The notes beneath the pieces were generated by a model. The model was not told where the DNA came from. It ran no database searches and saw only the letters and a program-made list of their open reading frames with translations. DNA of 64,000 bases from Mycolicibacterium aurum (GTDB lineage Bacteria; Actinomycetota; Actinomycetes; Mycobacteriales; Mycobacteriaceae). This document shows, piece by piece, positions 1 through 7,978 of this stretch. Both the position numbers and the translations under genes were made by a program. How positions within the stretch are numbered: position 1 is the stretch's first letter; each line of letters begins with the position of its first letter. Location of the stretch: contig NZ_LR134356.1 in NCBI RefSeq assembly GCF_900637195.1, positions 248,001-312,000 of the forward strand, in the 5' to 3' direction.

Positions 1-162
1 GGCGGCGTCGACGTCGGCGGCCGACGCCAGCGGAACCTTGCCCACCAGCTCACCGGTGGCGGGGGAGTGCACCTCGATCACATCCGAGGTGGCCGGCTCG
101 ACCCACTTGCCGCCGATGAACAGCTTGTCCCACTCGGTCTTGAACGCGGTGCTCTGTGTCAT
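1..162 (-). CDS. Aldehyde dehydrogenase, N-terminal fragment
   Basis: This is the first 54 codons of an NAD(P)-dependent aldehyde dehydrogenase, an enzyme that oxidises aldehydes to acids. The rest lies beyond the left window edge. The visible part has the family's N-terminal pattern: 'KLFIGGKWVEPA' followed by 'VHSPATGELVGKVP', which forms the first strands of the NAD-binding domain. The catalytic Cys and Glu are out of view. By gene order it corresponds to M. tuberculosis Rv0223c. The ATG start is supported by a TAATGT -10 box (complement of 170-175) seven bases upstream, which suggests a leaderless message. A KstR-like palindrome lies just upstream at 194-207. The substrate cannot be inferred from this fragment. 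Confidence 0.88.
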   Translation of the reverse strand, partial: MTQSTAFKTEWDKLFIGGKWVEPATSDVIEVHSPATGELVGKVPLASAADVDAA

Positions 163-169
163 AGGCGTC

Positions 170-175
170 ACATTA
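170..175 (-). promoter_or_regulatory. -10 box of the aldehyde dehydrogenase gene
   Basis: On the minus strand this reads TAATGT, matching the mycobacterial TANNNT -10 pattern. It sits seven bases before the ATG at 162, so transcription would begin at or next to the start codon. Promoter use is inferred from the sequence only. Confidence 0.5.
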
Positions 176-193
176 CCGACAGTAGACAGAAAC

Positions 194-207
194 GAGAACC
201 TGTTGCA
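194..207. promoter_or_regulatory. KstR-like operator
   Basis: The sequence GAGAACCTGTTGCA contains AAC-N2-GTT, the core of the KstR site TNNAACNNGTTNNA; only the first position (G instead of T) departs from it. It sits about 19 bases upstream of the predicted -10 box of the aldehyde dehydrogenase gene. KstR is the TetR-family repressor of cholesterol catabolism in actinobacteria. From memory, the M. tuberculosis counterpart Rv0223c is listed in that regulon, but I cannot check this here. The core is short, so chance occurrence is possible. Confidence 0.4.
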
Positions 208-216
208 GTCCTCGGA

Positions 217-984
217 TCAGGACGGACGAAGGACGACCACCAGATTGCTCACCGCGAATTCCCTCAGGCCGGGCACTTTCGTCAGTCCCCAGGCCCATCG
301 AGGGTGGTAGCGGGGAAATGCGGCGACCATCGCGCCGGTGCCCGCGGCCCACGCGAGGCCGTCGCGCGCATGGACGGCGAACAACGACGATCCGTAGTCA
401 TTCTTCGGTCGGTGGCCGTGTTTGCGGGTGTATCTCTCGGCTGCCCGGCGGCCACCGAGGTAGTGCGTCAGGCCCATCTCGTGCCCGCCGAACGGGCCCA
501 GCCACACGGTGTAGGACAGCACGACCAGACCGCCGGGACGGGTCACGCGCAGCATCTCGTCGCCGAGGCGCCAGGGCTGGGCGACGTGCTCGGCGACGTT
601 CGACGACAGGCAGATGTCGACGCTGGCATCGGCGAACGGCAGGGCGGTGCCCGAGGCGCGGACGAAGGATCCGGCGGCGCGATGGGTGCGCGGGGCGGCC
701 GCGTGCATCTCCCGGGGGTCGGGTTCGACCCCGACGTAACGCACTCCGGCGTCGGTGAACGCGGAGGCGAAGTATCCGGGCCCACCGCCGACGTCCACCA
801 GCGTCGCCCTCTCCGGTGCGCTGCCGGTCACCGACGTCCACAGGTCGCCGACCATCGCGACGGTGTCGGCGGCCAGCGCGCCGTAGAAGCGGTCGGGGTC
901 GCTCTGCTCGAAGCGGAACGCCGACAGCAGCCGCAGCGACCGCGACAGCGTCGCGCGCCGGGCGAACAGATCGGTAGCGACCAC
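217..984 (-). CDS. SAM-dependent class I methyltransferase (Rv0224c-like)
   Basis: This is a 255-residue class I methyltransferase with a GTG start. The SAM-binding glycine loop 'LVDVGGGPGYFA' lies near residue 62 and is followed by 'GVEPDP', which should bind the ribose hydroxyls. The motif 'DICLSSNVAEHV' corresponds to post-motif III of methyltransferase type 11 enzymes. The protein is close to M. tuberculosis Rv0224c in length and text as I recall it. Its end lies 54 bases from the divergent start region of the aldehyde dehydrogenase gene, and a glycosyltransferase gene begins head-to-head 37 bases from its start. That company suggests an envelope glycan or lipid as substrate, but the substrate is unknown. 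Confidence 0.9.
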   Translation of the reverse strand: MVATDLFARRATLSRSLRLLSAFRFEQSDPDRFYGALAADTVAMVGDLWTSVTGSAPERATLVDVGGGPGYFASAFTDAGVRYVGVEPDPREMHAAAPRTHRAAGSFVRASGTALPFADASVDICLSSNVAEHVAQPWRLGDEMLRVTRPGGLVVLSYTVWLGPFGGHEMGLTHYLGGRRAAERYTRKHGHRPKNDYGSSLFAVHARDGLAWAAGTGAMVAAFPRYHPRWAWGLTKVPGLREFAVSNLVVVLRPS

Positions 985-1007
985 GCGGACACCCTACGCA
1001 GGGCGGT

Positions 1008-1013
1008 TAGGCT
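1008..1013 (+). promoter_or_regulatory. -10 box of the glycosyltransferase gene
   Basis: TAGGCT fits the TANNNT -10 pattern and stands eight bases before the ATG at 1022, which would give a leaderless transcript. The divergent methyltransferase starts at 984, so promoter elements of both genes share this short gap. Confidence 0.4.
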
Positions 1014-1021
1014 GGCAGCTG

Positions 1022-2200
1022 ATGTCTGATCCCAGCCCGCCGGAGCCCTCCCCGGTTCGCTCCGTGCTGCTCTTGTGCTGGCGCGACACGGGGCACCCCC
1101 AGGGCGGGGGCAGCGAGGCCTACCTGCAGCGCATCGGGGCCCAACTCGCCGATGCAGGCACCCGGGTCACGCTGCGTACCGCGCGGTATCCCGGCGCAGC
1201 GCGTACCGAGGTCGTCGACGGCGTCACGGTCCAGCGCCGCGGCGGCGCCTACACGGTGTACGTGTGGGCGGGGCTGGCGATGGCCGCGGCGAAGATCGGC
1301 CTGGGGCCGTTGCGCCGCGTCCGTCCCGACATCGTGGTCGACACCCAGAACGGGTTGCCCTTCCTGTCCCGGCTGGTGCACGGCAGACGGACCGTCGTGC
1401 TGGTGCACCACTGCCACCGGGAGCAGTGGCCCGTCGCCGGGCGGGTGATGAGCCGCATCGGATGGTTCGTCGAGTCCCGGCTGTCGCCGCGGCTGCACCG
1501 CGGCAACCAGTACGTCACGGTGTCCCTGCCGTCGGCCCGCGACCTCGCGATCCTCGGCGTGCACCCCGACCGGGTCGCGATCGTGCGCAACGGGGTCGAC
1601 GCCGCGCCCGAGCACACCCTGAGCGAGCCCCGCTCCGCAACGCCGCGGGTCGTGGTGCTGTCCCGGCTGGTGCCGCACAAGCAGATCGAGGACGCCCTCG
1701 ATGCCATCGCGCGCCTACGCACCCGCATCCCCGGCGTGCACCTGGATGTCCTCGGGGACGGCTGGTGGTCGCAGCAACTCGTCGACCACGCGGCACGGCT
1801 GGGGATCTCCGACTCGGTCACCTTTCACGGACACGTCGACGACGCCACCAAACACGCTGTACTGCAACGCAGCTGGGTCCACGTCCTGCCGTCCCGCAAG
1901 GAGGGGTGGGGTCTGTCGGTCGTCGAGGCCGCCCAGCACGGCGTGCCCACCATCGGCTACCGCTCCTCGGGTGGCCTGACCGATTCGGTGGTCGACGGGG
2001 TCACCGGCATCCTGGTCGACCACTTCGACGAGATGGTCGACCAGTTGGCGCGGGTGCTGACCGACTCGGTGTTGCGGGAACAGCTGGGCGTCAAGGCGCA
2101 GCTGCGCAGCGGCGAATTCTCCTGGCAGCAGAGTGCCGATGCGATGCGCGCGGTGCTGGGCGCGGTCCGCGAGGGACGCCGGACCAGCGGCGTCATCTAG
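1022..2200 (+). CDS. GT-B glycosyltransferase, family 4 type (Rv0225-like)
   Basis: This 392-residue retaining glycosyltransferase has a GT-B fold. The N-terminal acceptor domain starts with 'GGGSEAYLQRIGAQLADAG', typical of GT4 enzymes. The C-terminal donor domain includes 'VVLSRLVPHKQIEDALDA' (about residue 210), 'HVLPSRKEGWGLSVVEAA' carrying the E-x7-E-type nucleotide-sugar contacts, and 'GIPTIGYRSSGG'-like text near residue 315. It corresponds in order to Rv0225. It is transcribed divergently from the methyltransferase and runs eight bases into the end of the convergent P450 gene. An envelope glycan or glycolipid role is inferred from the neighbours; donor and acceptor are not known. Confidence 0.9.
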   Translation: MSDPSPPEPSPVRSVLLLCWRDTGHPQGGGSEAYLQRIGAQLADAGTRVTLRTARYPGAARTEVVDGVTVQRRGGAYTVYVWAGLAMAAAKIGLGPLRRVRPDIVVDTQNGLPFLSRLVHGRRTVVLVHHCHREQWPVAGRVMSRIGWFVESRLSPRLHRGNQYVTVSLPSARDLAILGVHPDRVAIVRNGVDAAPEHTLSEPRSATPRVVVLSRLVPHKQIEDALDAIARLRTRIPGVHLDVLGDGWWSQQLVDHAARLGISDSVTFHGHVDDATKHAVLQRSWVHVLPSRKEGWGLSVVEAAQHGVPTIGYRSSGGLTDSVVDGVTGILVDHFDEMVDQLARVLTDSVLREQLGVKAQLRSGEFSWQQSADAMRAVLGAVREGRRTSGVI

Positions 2201-3431
2201 TCGCCGGTACCGATGCGGGGGTGAATCGGACCGGCATCGCGTGCACGCCGTTGATCAGCACCGAGCGCATCCGCTCCACCGGACCGGCCAGCTCGATGTC
2301 GCGCATGCGGGTGACCATCTCGCTGAAGATGGCGTTCGCCTCGACGCGGGCGAGGCTGGCTCCGAGGCAGAAGTGCGTGCCGCCACCGCCGAATGCCAAG
2401 TGGGGGTTGGGTGTTCGGCCGATATCGAAACGTTCTGGGTCGGGGAAGCGCGCGGCGTCCCGGTTGGCCGACGGGTAGAACATCGCCACCCGTTCACCTT
2501 CGCGAATGGGCGTTCCGCGCAGCTCGGTGTCGCGCGTGGCGGTCCGGGTGAACATCGTCACCGGGCTGGTCCAGCGCAACATCTCCTCGATGGCGGTGGG
2601 CATCAGTGACGGGTCGCAGACCAGGCGCGCCCATTCACCGGGATGTTCGATAAGCGCGAGAGTCCCCGCGGCAACCAGGTTTCGGGTGGTGTCGCCGCCG
2701 GCGTTGAGCAGCAGCATGAAGAACAGGTTGAACTCGAGGTCGGTCAGCCGTTCGCCGTCCACCTCGGCGTGCAGCAGGGCCGTGGCGATGTCGTCGCCGG
2801 GCGACGCACGCTTGGTGACCGCGAGTTCGCCCGCGTACTCGAACAGCTGCAGTTGCGCCTGCAGCAGCTCGGGGTCGTGCAATGGACGCGTGTTCATGAT
2901 CTCGGTCAGTGCATAGAGCCGGCGGCCGTCGTCGAGCGGGATGCCGAGCAGCTCGGCGATCATGTACGACGGCAGCGCGCCGGCGACGTCGCCGACGAAT
3001 TCGCACTCCCCGCGGTCCAGCACGTCGTCGAGGATGGCGCTTGCGATCTCTGCGGCATTCCGATTCAGCCGCGCCACGTGTCTCGGGGTGAAGCCGCGAC
3101 TCACCAGCGCCCGTAACGCGGTGTGCCTCGGCGGATCCATCGTCAGCATCATCAGGGCCAGCTGATAGGAATCCTCCGGCGCCGGGACGTCCACGAAGAC
3201 ACCGGTGGCCTGCGACGACCATGTCTGGCTGTCCCGGGAGACGGCCAGGATCTGGTCGTGACCGGTCAATGCCCAGAATCCCGGCTGGTCACCGTAGGGG
3301 TGCCAGGCGACGGGAGCCTGCTCCCGGAGCCGGCGGAACGCCTCGTAGGGCATGCCGTGCAGATAGGTGTCGGGATCGGCGAGATCGACACCGCCGATGC
3401 TGATCGCGTCCGTGGACGATGGCGTGGCCAT
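2193..3431 (-). CDS. Cytochrome P450
   Basis: This is a 412-residue soluble bacterial P450 (class I), which would take electrons from a ferredoxin. The haem-binding loop reads 'AFGGGGTHFCLGASLAR' with the proximal Cys. The I-helix oxygen-binding motif is 'NAGGDTTRN', and the ExxR motif is in 'IEEMLRW'. The ATG at 3431 is chosen because GGGAGG lies five bases upstream. The open frame continues upstream, but that stretch has no P450 character. The gene lies convergent with the glycosyltransferase and divergent from the MpaB-type oxygenase pair. Steroid- and fatty-acid-oxidising mycobacterial P450s have a similar build, but the substrate is not determinable. Confidence 0.93.
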   Translation of the reverse strand: MATPSSTDAISIGGVDLADPDTYLHGMPYEAFRRLREQAPVAWHPYGDQPGFWALTGHDQILAVSRDSQTWSSQATGVFVDVPAPEDSYQLALMMLTMDPPRHTALRALVSRGFTPRHVARLNRNAAEIASAILDDVLDRGECEFVGDVAGALPSYMIAELLGIPLDDGRRLYALTEIMNTRPLHDPELLQAQLQLFEYAGELAVTKRASPGDDIATALLHAEVDGERLTDLEFNLFFMLLLNAGGDTTRNLVAAGTLALIEHPGEWARLVCDPSLMPTAIEEMLRWTSPVTMFTRTATRDTELRGTPIREGERVAMFYPSANRDAARFPDPERFDIGRTPNPHLAFGGGGTHFCLGASLARVEANAIFSEMVTRMRDIELAGPVERMRSVLINGVHAMPVRFTPASVPATR

Positions 3432-3535
3432 GGCACCTCCCGCGCCGCACATTAGTCCCGCGCCCGTCGGTCGATGGGCTGAACCGCCAACCTCGGCACG
3501 GTGGGGAAACAGCGGACAGGATCGAGAATGATCAT

Positions 3536-3541
3536 TAACAT
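3536..3541 (+). promoter_or_regulatory. Candidate -10 box for the small membrane/MpaB pair
   Basis: TAACAT fits TANNNT and sits seven bases before an in-frame ATG at 3549, consistent with a leaderless start. The support is weak because two other starts of the same frame remain possible. Confidence 0.3.
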
Positions 3542-3548
3542 AGCGCTC

Positions 3549-3773
3549 ATGCTCAGCGTCGCGCGGCGAATCATGAGCTATGAGATGACCCTCGCCGAGT
3601 GGATCGGCGCCGCGATCCTGCTCGGGGCGCCCTACGGCGTGGTCGGAGTGTTGCTGGCGGTGTTCACGCCTGACCACATGGCCCAGGCGGACGGACTGCA
3701 GAAGGCGGTGGCGTTCGTCGCCTCCGTGATGTTCTGGCCGATGCTCTTGTTCGCCGACGTCTGCATGCCATGA
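3549..3773 (+). CDS. Small membrane protein, translationally coupled to MpaB-type oxygenase
   Basis: This protein of about 74 residues has two hydrophobic stretches, 'WIGAAILLGAPYGVVGVLLAVF' split by a Gly/Pro turn and 'AVAFVASVMFWPMLLFADV', so it is probably an inner-membrane hairpin. I recognise no family. Its stop overlaps the ATG of the next gene (ATGA at 3770-3773), so the two are almost certainly co-translated and may work together. Three starts are possible: 3528 (AGGA upstream), 3549 (TAACAT box seven bases upstream, used here) and 3573 (the first residue of the most protein-like part). Confidence 0.65.
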   Translation: MLSVARRIMSYEMTLAEWIGAAILLGAPYGVVGVLLAVFTPDHMAQADGLQKAVAFVASVMFWPMLLFADVCMP

Positions 3774-4627
3774 CCGGCAACAGGATTCGCGTCACCCGTC
3801 GCACCGCCCGCTGGAGCGACGAGCCGGTGACGGTGGCCGACGCGATGGACTTCTGGTCGTTCGCCGCCGGTGCGGCCAACGTCGTCATGCAACTGTCGCG
3901 TCCCGGCGTCGGGCACGGTGTGGCGGAGAGCAAGGTCGAGTCCGGGAACCTGATGAAGCACCCGTGGAAGCGGGCCCGCACCACATTCCAGTACCTGGCG
4001 GTCGCGGTTATGGGCAGTGACGACGACAGGGCCGCGTTCCGGGACGCCGTCAACGAGGCGCACCGGCATGTGAAGTCGGGTCCGTCCAGCCCGGTGCGCT
4101 ACAACGCCTTCGACCGCGAGCTGCAGATGTGGGTGGCGGCATGCCTGTTCGTCGGGCTGGAAGACACCTATCAACTGCTGCGCGGCGAGATGACGCCGGA
4201 GCAGTCCGAACAGTTCTACCTGTCGAGCTGGACGCTCGGCACGACGCTCCAGGTCACGGCCGACCAGTGGCCGCCCACCCGGGCGGCGTTCGACGACTAT
4301 TGGGACAGCGCCTGCGAGCTGGTGACGATGGACGACGTGGTGCGGTCCTACCTCACCGACCTCGTCGACCTGCGGATGATCTCTCCCGTCCTGGCGCTGC
4401 CGTTTCGGCCACTGCTGACATTCCTCACCGCAGGGTTTCTGGCGCCGGTGTTCCGCGACGCCCTCGGCCTGACGTGGGGCAGTGCGCGGCAGCGGGTGTT
4501 CGAGCGGCTGTTCCTGACGGTGGCGCTCGTCAACCGCTTCCTGCCCGGGTTCATCCGTCAGGGTGGCAGTCACGTGCTGCTCGCCGACGTGCGTCGCCGT
4601 GTCCGTCGGCACCGGCAACTGGTCTGA
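3770..4627 (+). CDS. MpaB/DUF2236-type oxygenase family protein
   Basis: This 285-residue protein has the character of the ER-bound oxygenase MpaB / latex-clearing protein catalytic domain (DUF2236). Marks include an N-terminal 'AAGAANVVMQLSRPGVGHGV' block, a 'RARTTFQYLAVAVMGSDDDR' block, 'INEAH-H-V'-like text at 'VNEAHRHVKSG', and 'WVAACLFVGLEDTYQLLRG' near residue 125. The His residues in these blocks are the usual haem ligands of the family. Members cleave isoprenoid or oxidise lipid substrates; the bacterial roles are mostly unknown. Translation is coupled to the small membrane gene upstream, and a second small membrane gene follows nine bases downstream. The divergent P450 hints at a shared lipid substrate. 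Confidence 0.82.
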   Translation: MTGNRIRVTRRTARWSDEPVTVADAMDFWSFAAGAANVVMQLSRPGVGHGVAESKVESGNLMKHPWKRARTTFQYLAVAVMGSDDDRAAFRDAVNEAHRHVKSGPSSPVRYNAFDRELQMWVAACLFVGLEDTYQLLRGEMTPEQSEQFYLSSWTLGTTLQVTADQWPPTRAAFDDYWDSACELVTMDDVVRSYLTDLVDLRMISPVLALPFRPLLTFLTAGFLAPVFRDALGLTWGSARQRVFERLFLTVALVNRFLPGFIRQGGSHVLLADVRRRVRRHRQLV

Positions 4628-4636
4628 GGGCGGGCA

Positions 4637-4897
4637 ATGCCTGACATCCGAACCGCCACCCGCAGCGTCCTGCGCCGTCGGCTGTCCGTCGCCGATGTGC
4701 TGGAACTCCACCTGTGGCTGGCGATTCCGTACGTCACCGTCGGGGTGGGGTGGGCTTTCTTCCACGCCGACAAGATCCGCCCTCTCGAGGACCTGCTGCA
4801 GACCCTGCTGCCCGCCGGTGGCGGGATGGCGGCTTACCTACTGGTTGCCGGGTTGTGGCCGGTCTACGTGCTGGTGCCGACGGTGTGCGTGGCGTGA
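4637..4897 (+). CDS. Small membrane protein, unknown function
   Basis: This 86-residue protein follows the MpaB-type gene closely and probably belongs to the same transcript. It has a short basic N-terminus ('RTATRSVLRRRL') and two hydrophobic helices, 'LHLWLAIPYVTVGVGWAFF' and 'AAYLLVAGLWPVYVLVPTV', so a two-helix inner-membrane protein is likely. No family is recognised. Its last 60 bases overlap the end of the convergent large membrane-protein gene. Together with the small membrane gene at 3549 it flanks the oxygenase, which suggests a membrane-associated complex; this is inference. Confidence 0.7.
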   Translation: MPDIRTATRSVLRRRLSVADVLELHLWLAIPYVTVGVGWAFFHADKIRPLEDLLQTLLPAGGGMAAYLLVAGLWPVYVLVPTVCVA

Positions 4898-6580
4898 TCG
4901 CAGGCGCACCAACAGCATTGCCGCCAGACCCGCGATCAGCTGGACCAGCCACACCGCGTGCGCCGCGAGCATGACGGCCCGGTGCGGTGAGCCGGCCGTG
5001 TCACCACCCACGGCGTACACGGCGATGTCGGCGTCGCGGTAGGCCACGGGGAGCGGGAGCTCGCTGGACGCGCCCTCTGTCATCACCCACCCCACTCCCG
5101 CCGCGGCCAGCTCGTCAGCGCCCGCGCCGGAGATCAGCATCTGCTGGACCTCGCGTGCGCGGGTGCCCTCGCCCGGGACGGTCTTTCCCGCGATCGTGAG
5201 GTCGCCGGTGCTCAGCACGTCGGCGCGCACCCAGCGCGGCAGCGGGTCGAGCACCGGCGCGTCACCGGCCCAAGGGAAGTGCCGCATGCTGTCGACGGGC
5301 AGCACGGCCACCGGGGCCGGGTCGGCATTGATGACCGCGGCCGCCGCCGCCCAGCCCTCGGGATAGCGCACGGGTGACACCCGGCCACCGACACCCCACG
5401 TCAGGTCGGGCAGCGTGGCGATGACCGCGGCGCAGCACACCACTGCGGTGGCCAGCGCCGGTACGCGTGGCCGCAGGGTGACCACGGCGCAGGCGCCCGC
5501 CAGCGCGTAGGCGGGCATCGCGAGCGCCACCCACTTCTGCCCGTCGCGGATCACCCCCAGTCCCGGGAACGCGCCGGTTACCGACTCCACTGCGGCCAGG
5601 CCAGGGCCCGTCGCCATCAGGGCGGGCACGACCACAGCGGCCGTTGCCACCACGAGCAGCGGTACGACGCCGCGGCGCAGCAGCGTCGGAATGCCCACCG
5701 CCACGATCGACAGCAACACCGCCGCCGACACCACCGCGAAAAGCGTTGTCCGCGAGGCAGGTACTGCATCGGCATTCCAGATGCCGCCCAGACTGGCGAG
5801 GCTGCCGACGGTGCCGAGGCCCGGTTCGGCGCGTGCGGCGAAGGCCGTCACCCCGGGGCCGGGATCTCCTGACGCCGCCCAGCCCCCGGCCACCGCGGAG
5901 GCGACGAGCCACGGTAACGCCGCCGTCACCGACGCGGTCAACGTCACGGCCGCACACCACCGCCTGCGCATGCCGTCCCCTGGGGCCGCCGCGCACGCCA
6001 GCCCGATCGTCGCCGCGAGCATCAACCCCGTTGGGGTCAACCCCGCGAACGCCAGCCAGAACACCAGAGCCGCGATTGTGCCGAGGGCGGGAGGTGCCCC
6101 CGGCGCCGGCGCACGCAGGGAAAGAACCGTGACCGCCACCCACGGCAGGCATCCGTAGCCCACCAGCAGACTCCAGTGCCCCTGCAGAAGCCGCTCTGCC
6201 ACATACGGATTCCAGATCGCGATCGTGACGGCCACGCACTGACCGGCGATCCCGGCATCGGGCACCACGGCGGCGGCCAGTCGCGCGGCGCCCCACCCGG
6301 CCAGCCACAGCCCGACGATGAGCAGACCCTTGACCACGATCCCGCCGTCTATCACCGACGACGCGAGCGCGACGGCGAAGTCCTGCGGCAGTGCTCGCGG
6401 CGCCGCCTGGGACAACCCCAGCGCGGCATCCGACAGGTACGAGCGCGGCGTGGACACCGCGTCGCGCAGCAGCAGGTAGCCGGGCGCCAGAAGCGGCGCG
6501 GTCACCGCGACGGTCAACGCGAGTGCGTAGCCGGGCGCAACCAGCGAGCGCCGCAGCGGCGCGGAGAACGGAGCGATCAG
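4838..6580 (-). CDS. Large multi-spanning membrane protein (Rv0226c-like)
   Basis: The protein has about 580 residues and roughly a dozen hydrophobic helices, beginning with 'YALALTVAVTAPLLAPGYLL'. A long extracytoplasmic segment near the C-terminus is followed by a last helix and a basic tail. The layout resembles GT-C-like or scaffold membrane proteins, but I see no catalytic motif. It corresponds in place and length to Rv0226c (576 residues as I recall). The start is problematic: the frame has no ATG, GTG or TTG near the expected N-terminus. A CTG at 6580-6578 overlaps the TGA of the upstream DUF3068 gene as CTGA, just where an ATGA overlap would be expected. The first conventional alternative is TTG at 6517, inside the first helix. 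Confidence 0.8.
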   Translation of the reverse strand: MIAPFSAPLRRSLVAPGYALALTVAVTAPLLAPGYLLLRDAVSTPRSYLSDAALGLSQAAPRALPQDFAVALASSVIDGGIVVKGLLIVGLWLAGWGAARLAAAVVPDAGIAGQCVAVTIAIWNPYVAERLLQGHWSLLVGYGCLPWVAVTVLSLRAPAPGAPPALGTIAALVFWLAFAGLTPTGLMLAATIGLACAAAPGDGMRRRWCAAVTLTASVTAALPWLVASAVAGGWAASGDPGPGVTAFAARAEPGLGTVGSLASLGGIWNADAVPASRTTLFAVVSAAVLLSIVAVGIPTLLRRGVVPLLVVATAAVVVPALMATGPGLAAVESVTGAFPGLGVIRDGQKWVALAMPAYALAGACAVVTLRPRVPALATAVVCCAAVIATLPDLTWGVGGRVSPVRYPEGWAAAAAVINADPAPVAVLPVDSMRHFPWAGDAPVLDPLPRWVRADVLSTGDLTIAGKTVPGEGTRAREVQQMLISGAGADELAAAGVGWVMTEGASSELPLPVAYRDADIAVYAVGGDTAGSPHRAVMLAAHAVWLVQLIAGLAAMLLVRLRSRHAHRRHQHVDRPQPGNQ

Positions 6581-7782
6581 ACCGGTCGGTCCGGCGGCAG
6601 ATCCGTCGGCCGCTGGGCGGGGAGTTTCTCGGTCATCGCCTCGGCGCCCGGCACCGGTTCGCCCTCGTCGCCACGCTTGCCGTAGAACCGGCCGCCGGTG
6701 TCGTCGAGGCCCGGATCGATCAGCAGTGACTCCGCCCGCAGGCTGAACGTCCCGAGCAGCGCACCGCCGACGAGCAACACGAGTCCCAGTGCGGTGAACG
6801 TGATCGGCAGGATGCGGCCCCACAGCGCCACCCGGTCACGCTCGTCCTGGGCCACGGCGACCTGCGACTCGACGGTCTCCTCGTTGGTGGTCACCGTGTA
6901 GTCGACGAACGTCACCTCGGGCTTGAGTGCCTCGCGGGCGTAGTACTGGTAGCCGCGGTCGGTCTGCTTGACGATCGTCCCGGAGACGGGGTCGACCCAG
7001 AAGGTCCGCTGCGCGGCGTAGTAGCGCGTCATCGTGATGGGCTCTTCGGGATCGCCCTCGATACCCCACAGCCGCGCGGTGGCGGTCGCCTGGCTGTCGG
7101 CGTCGTCGTCGTAGAGGGAAGCGAACTTCACCGGCTCGACGAGTTCCCCGTCGGCGTCGAAGCCGATGTTCTGGGTGAACTTGTAGGCGGTCAGCCCGTT
7201 GACGTCCTCTTCGCCCGAGTAGTTGGCGTCGTAGGGCTTCTGCGCGATCGGATCGAAGAACGGATACGTCTTCTTCTCGGTGTCGAACGGGAACCGGTAG
7301 GCCAGGCCTTCGTGCGGCAGCGCGATGCTGGTCGGCGGATTCTCGTCCTCGATCGCCCGCGGCTTCTGCACCGAGCCGCCCGGGTTGGTCTCGCTGGACA
7401 CGGCCATCGCGGACTGCCGGTTGACGGTGACGGTGTCGACCATCGCCAGCAGCAGGCCGTTGTCCTGCTGCTGATCGGAGCGCTTCAGCGTGGTGCCGAC
7501 CTGCAGCGTCACCACGTCGGCGTTCGACGGGGACTCCACCGTCATCTGCTGCTGCTGGACCACCGGCACGTCTTCGTTGATGACGAACCGTTCGCCCAGG
7601 AGCGACGCCGGGTCGAACGCGGTTCCGGTGCCCTCGCTGACGAGGGTCGCGTCGATGTTGAGGGGAATCTTGGCGATCTTGCCCTGGGTGTAGGTGGACA
7701 AGAGCAGGGCTGCGATGAGCAGGGCAGCTCCGAGGCCCATGATGCCGCACGCGGCGATCCTCAGCGCAACTGCGCGGTTCAA
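6577..7782 (-). CDS. DUF3068 (PorA-family) membrane-anchored protein (Rv0227c-like)
   Basis: This 401-residue envelope protein has an N-terminal helix 'IMGLGAALLIAALLLSTY', a large extracytoplasmic domain, and a second helix near residue 335 ('LPITFTALGLVLLVGGALLG') with a cytoplasmic tail. It matches the DUF3068 family, annotated as PorA family in corynebacteria, and the Rv0227c position. The domain holds 'YRFPFDTEKKTYPFFDP' and 'GLTAYKFTQNIG', typical of the family. The TTG start at 7782 is supported by AAGGGAGA eight bases upstream. It overlaps the next membrane-protein gene by four bases, so both are likely made together. The molecular function is not established. Confidence 0.87.
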   Translation of the reverse strand: MNRAVALRIAACGIMGLGAALLIAALLLSTYTQGKIAKIPLNIDATLVSEGTGTAFDPASLLGERFVINEDVPVVQQQQMTVESPSNADVVTLQVGTTLKRSDQQQDNGLLLAMVDTVTVNRQSAMAVSSETNPGGSVQKPRAIEDENPPTSIALPHEGLAYRFPFDTEKKTYPFFDPIAQKPYDANYSGEEDVNGLTAYKFTQNIGFDADGELVEPVKFASLYDDDADSQATATARLWGIEGDPEEPITMTRYYAAQRTFWVDPVSGTIVKQTDRGYQYYAREALKPEVTFVDYTVTTNEETVESQVAVAQDERDRVALWGRILPITFTALGLVLLVGGALLGTFSLRAESLLIDPGLDDTGGRFYGKRGDEGEPVPGAEAMTEKLPAQRPTDLPPDRPV

Positions 7783-7978
7783 TACCGTGTCTCCCTTCGC
7801 GCGCCGCCACGGAGTGTGGCGGTGGCGGCGCCCAGCCAGACGCCCAAAAGCCTGTTCGACCCTAACAGCACAGCTTAAGGCCGTCGCTTACTACGAGGCG
7901 TTCGCCGGCAGCTCGTGGCTACCCGTTTACCCCGGTGGTTCACCCCGCTGCACACACCCGGGGGCAGACTGTTCAGCT

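Noticed and set aside
67..1029. Long plus-strand open frame opposite the methyltransferase
   Set aside because: It is the antisense shadow of the methyltransferase gene, a common effect of high GC. Its translation has no domain and an abnormal Arg/Gly/His bias.
3432..3677. N-terminal extension of the P450 frame
   Set aside because: The sequence is rich in Arg/His/Pro with no P450 features, and an ideal ribosome site precedes the ATG at 3431.
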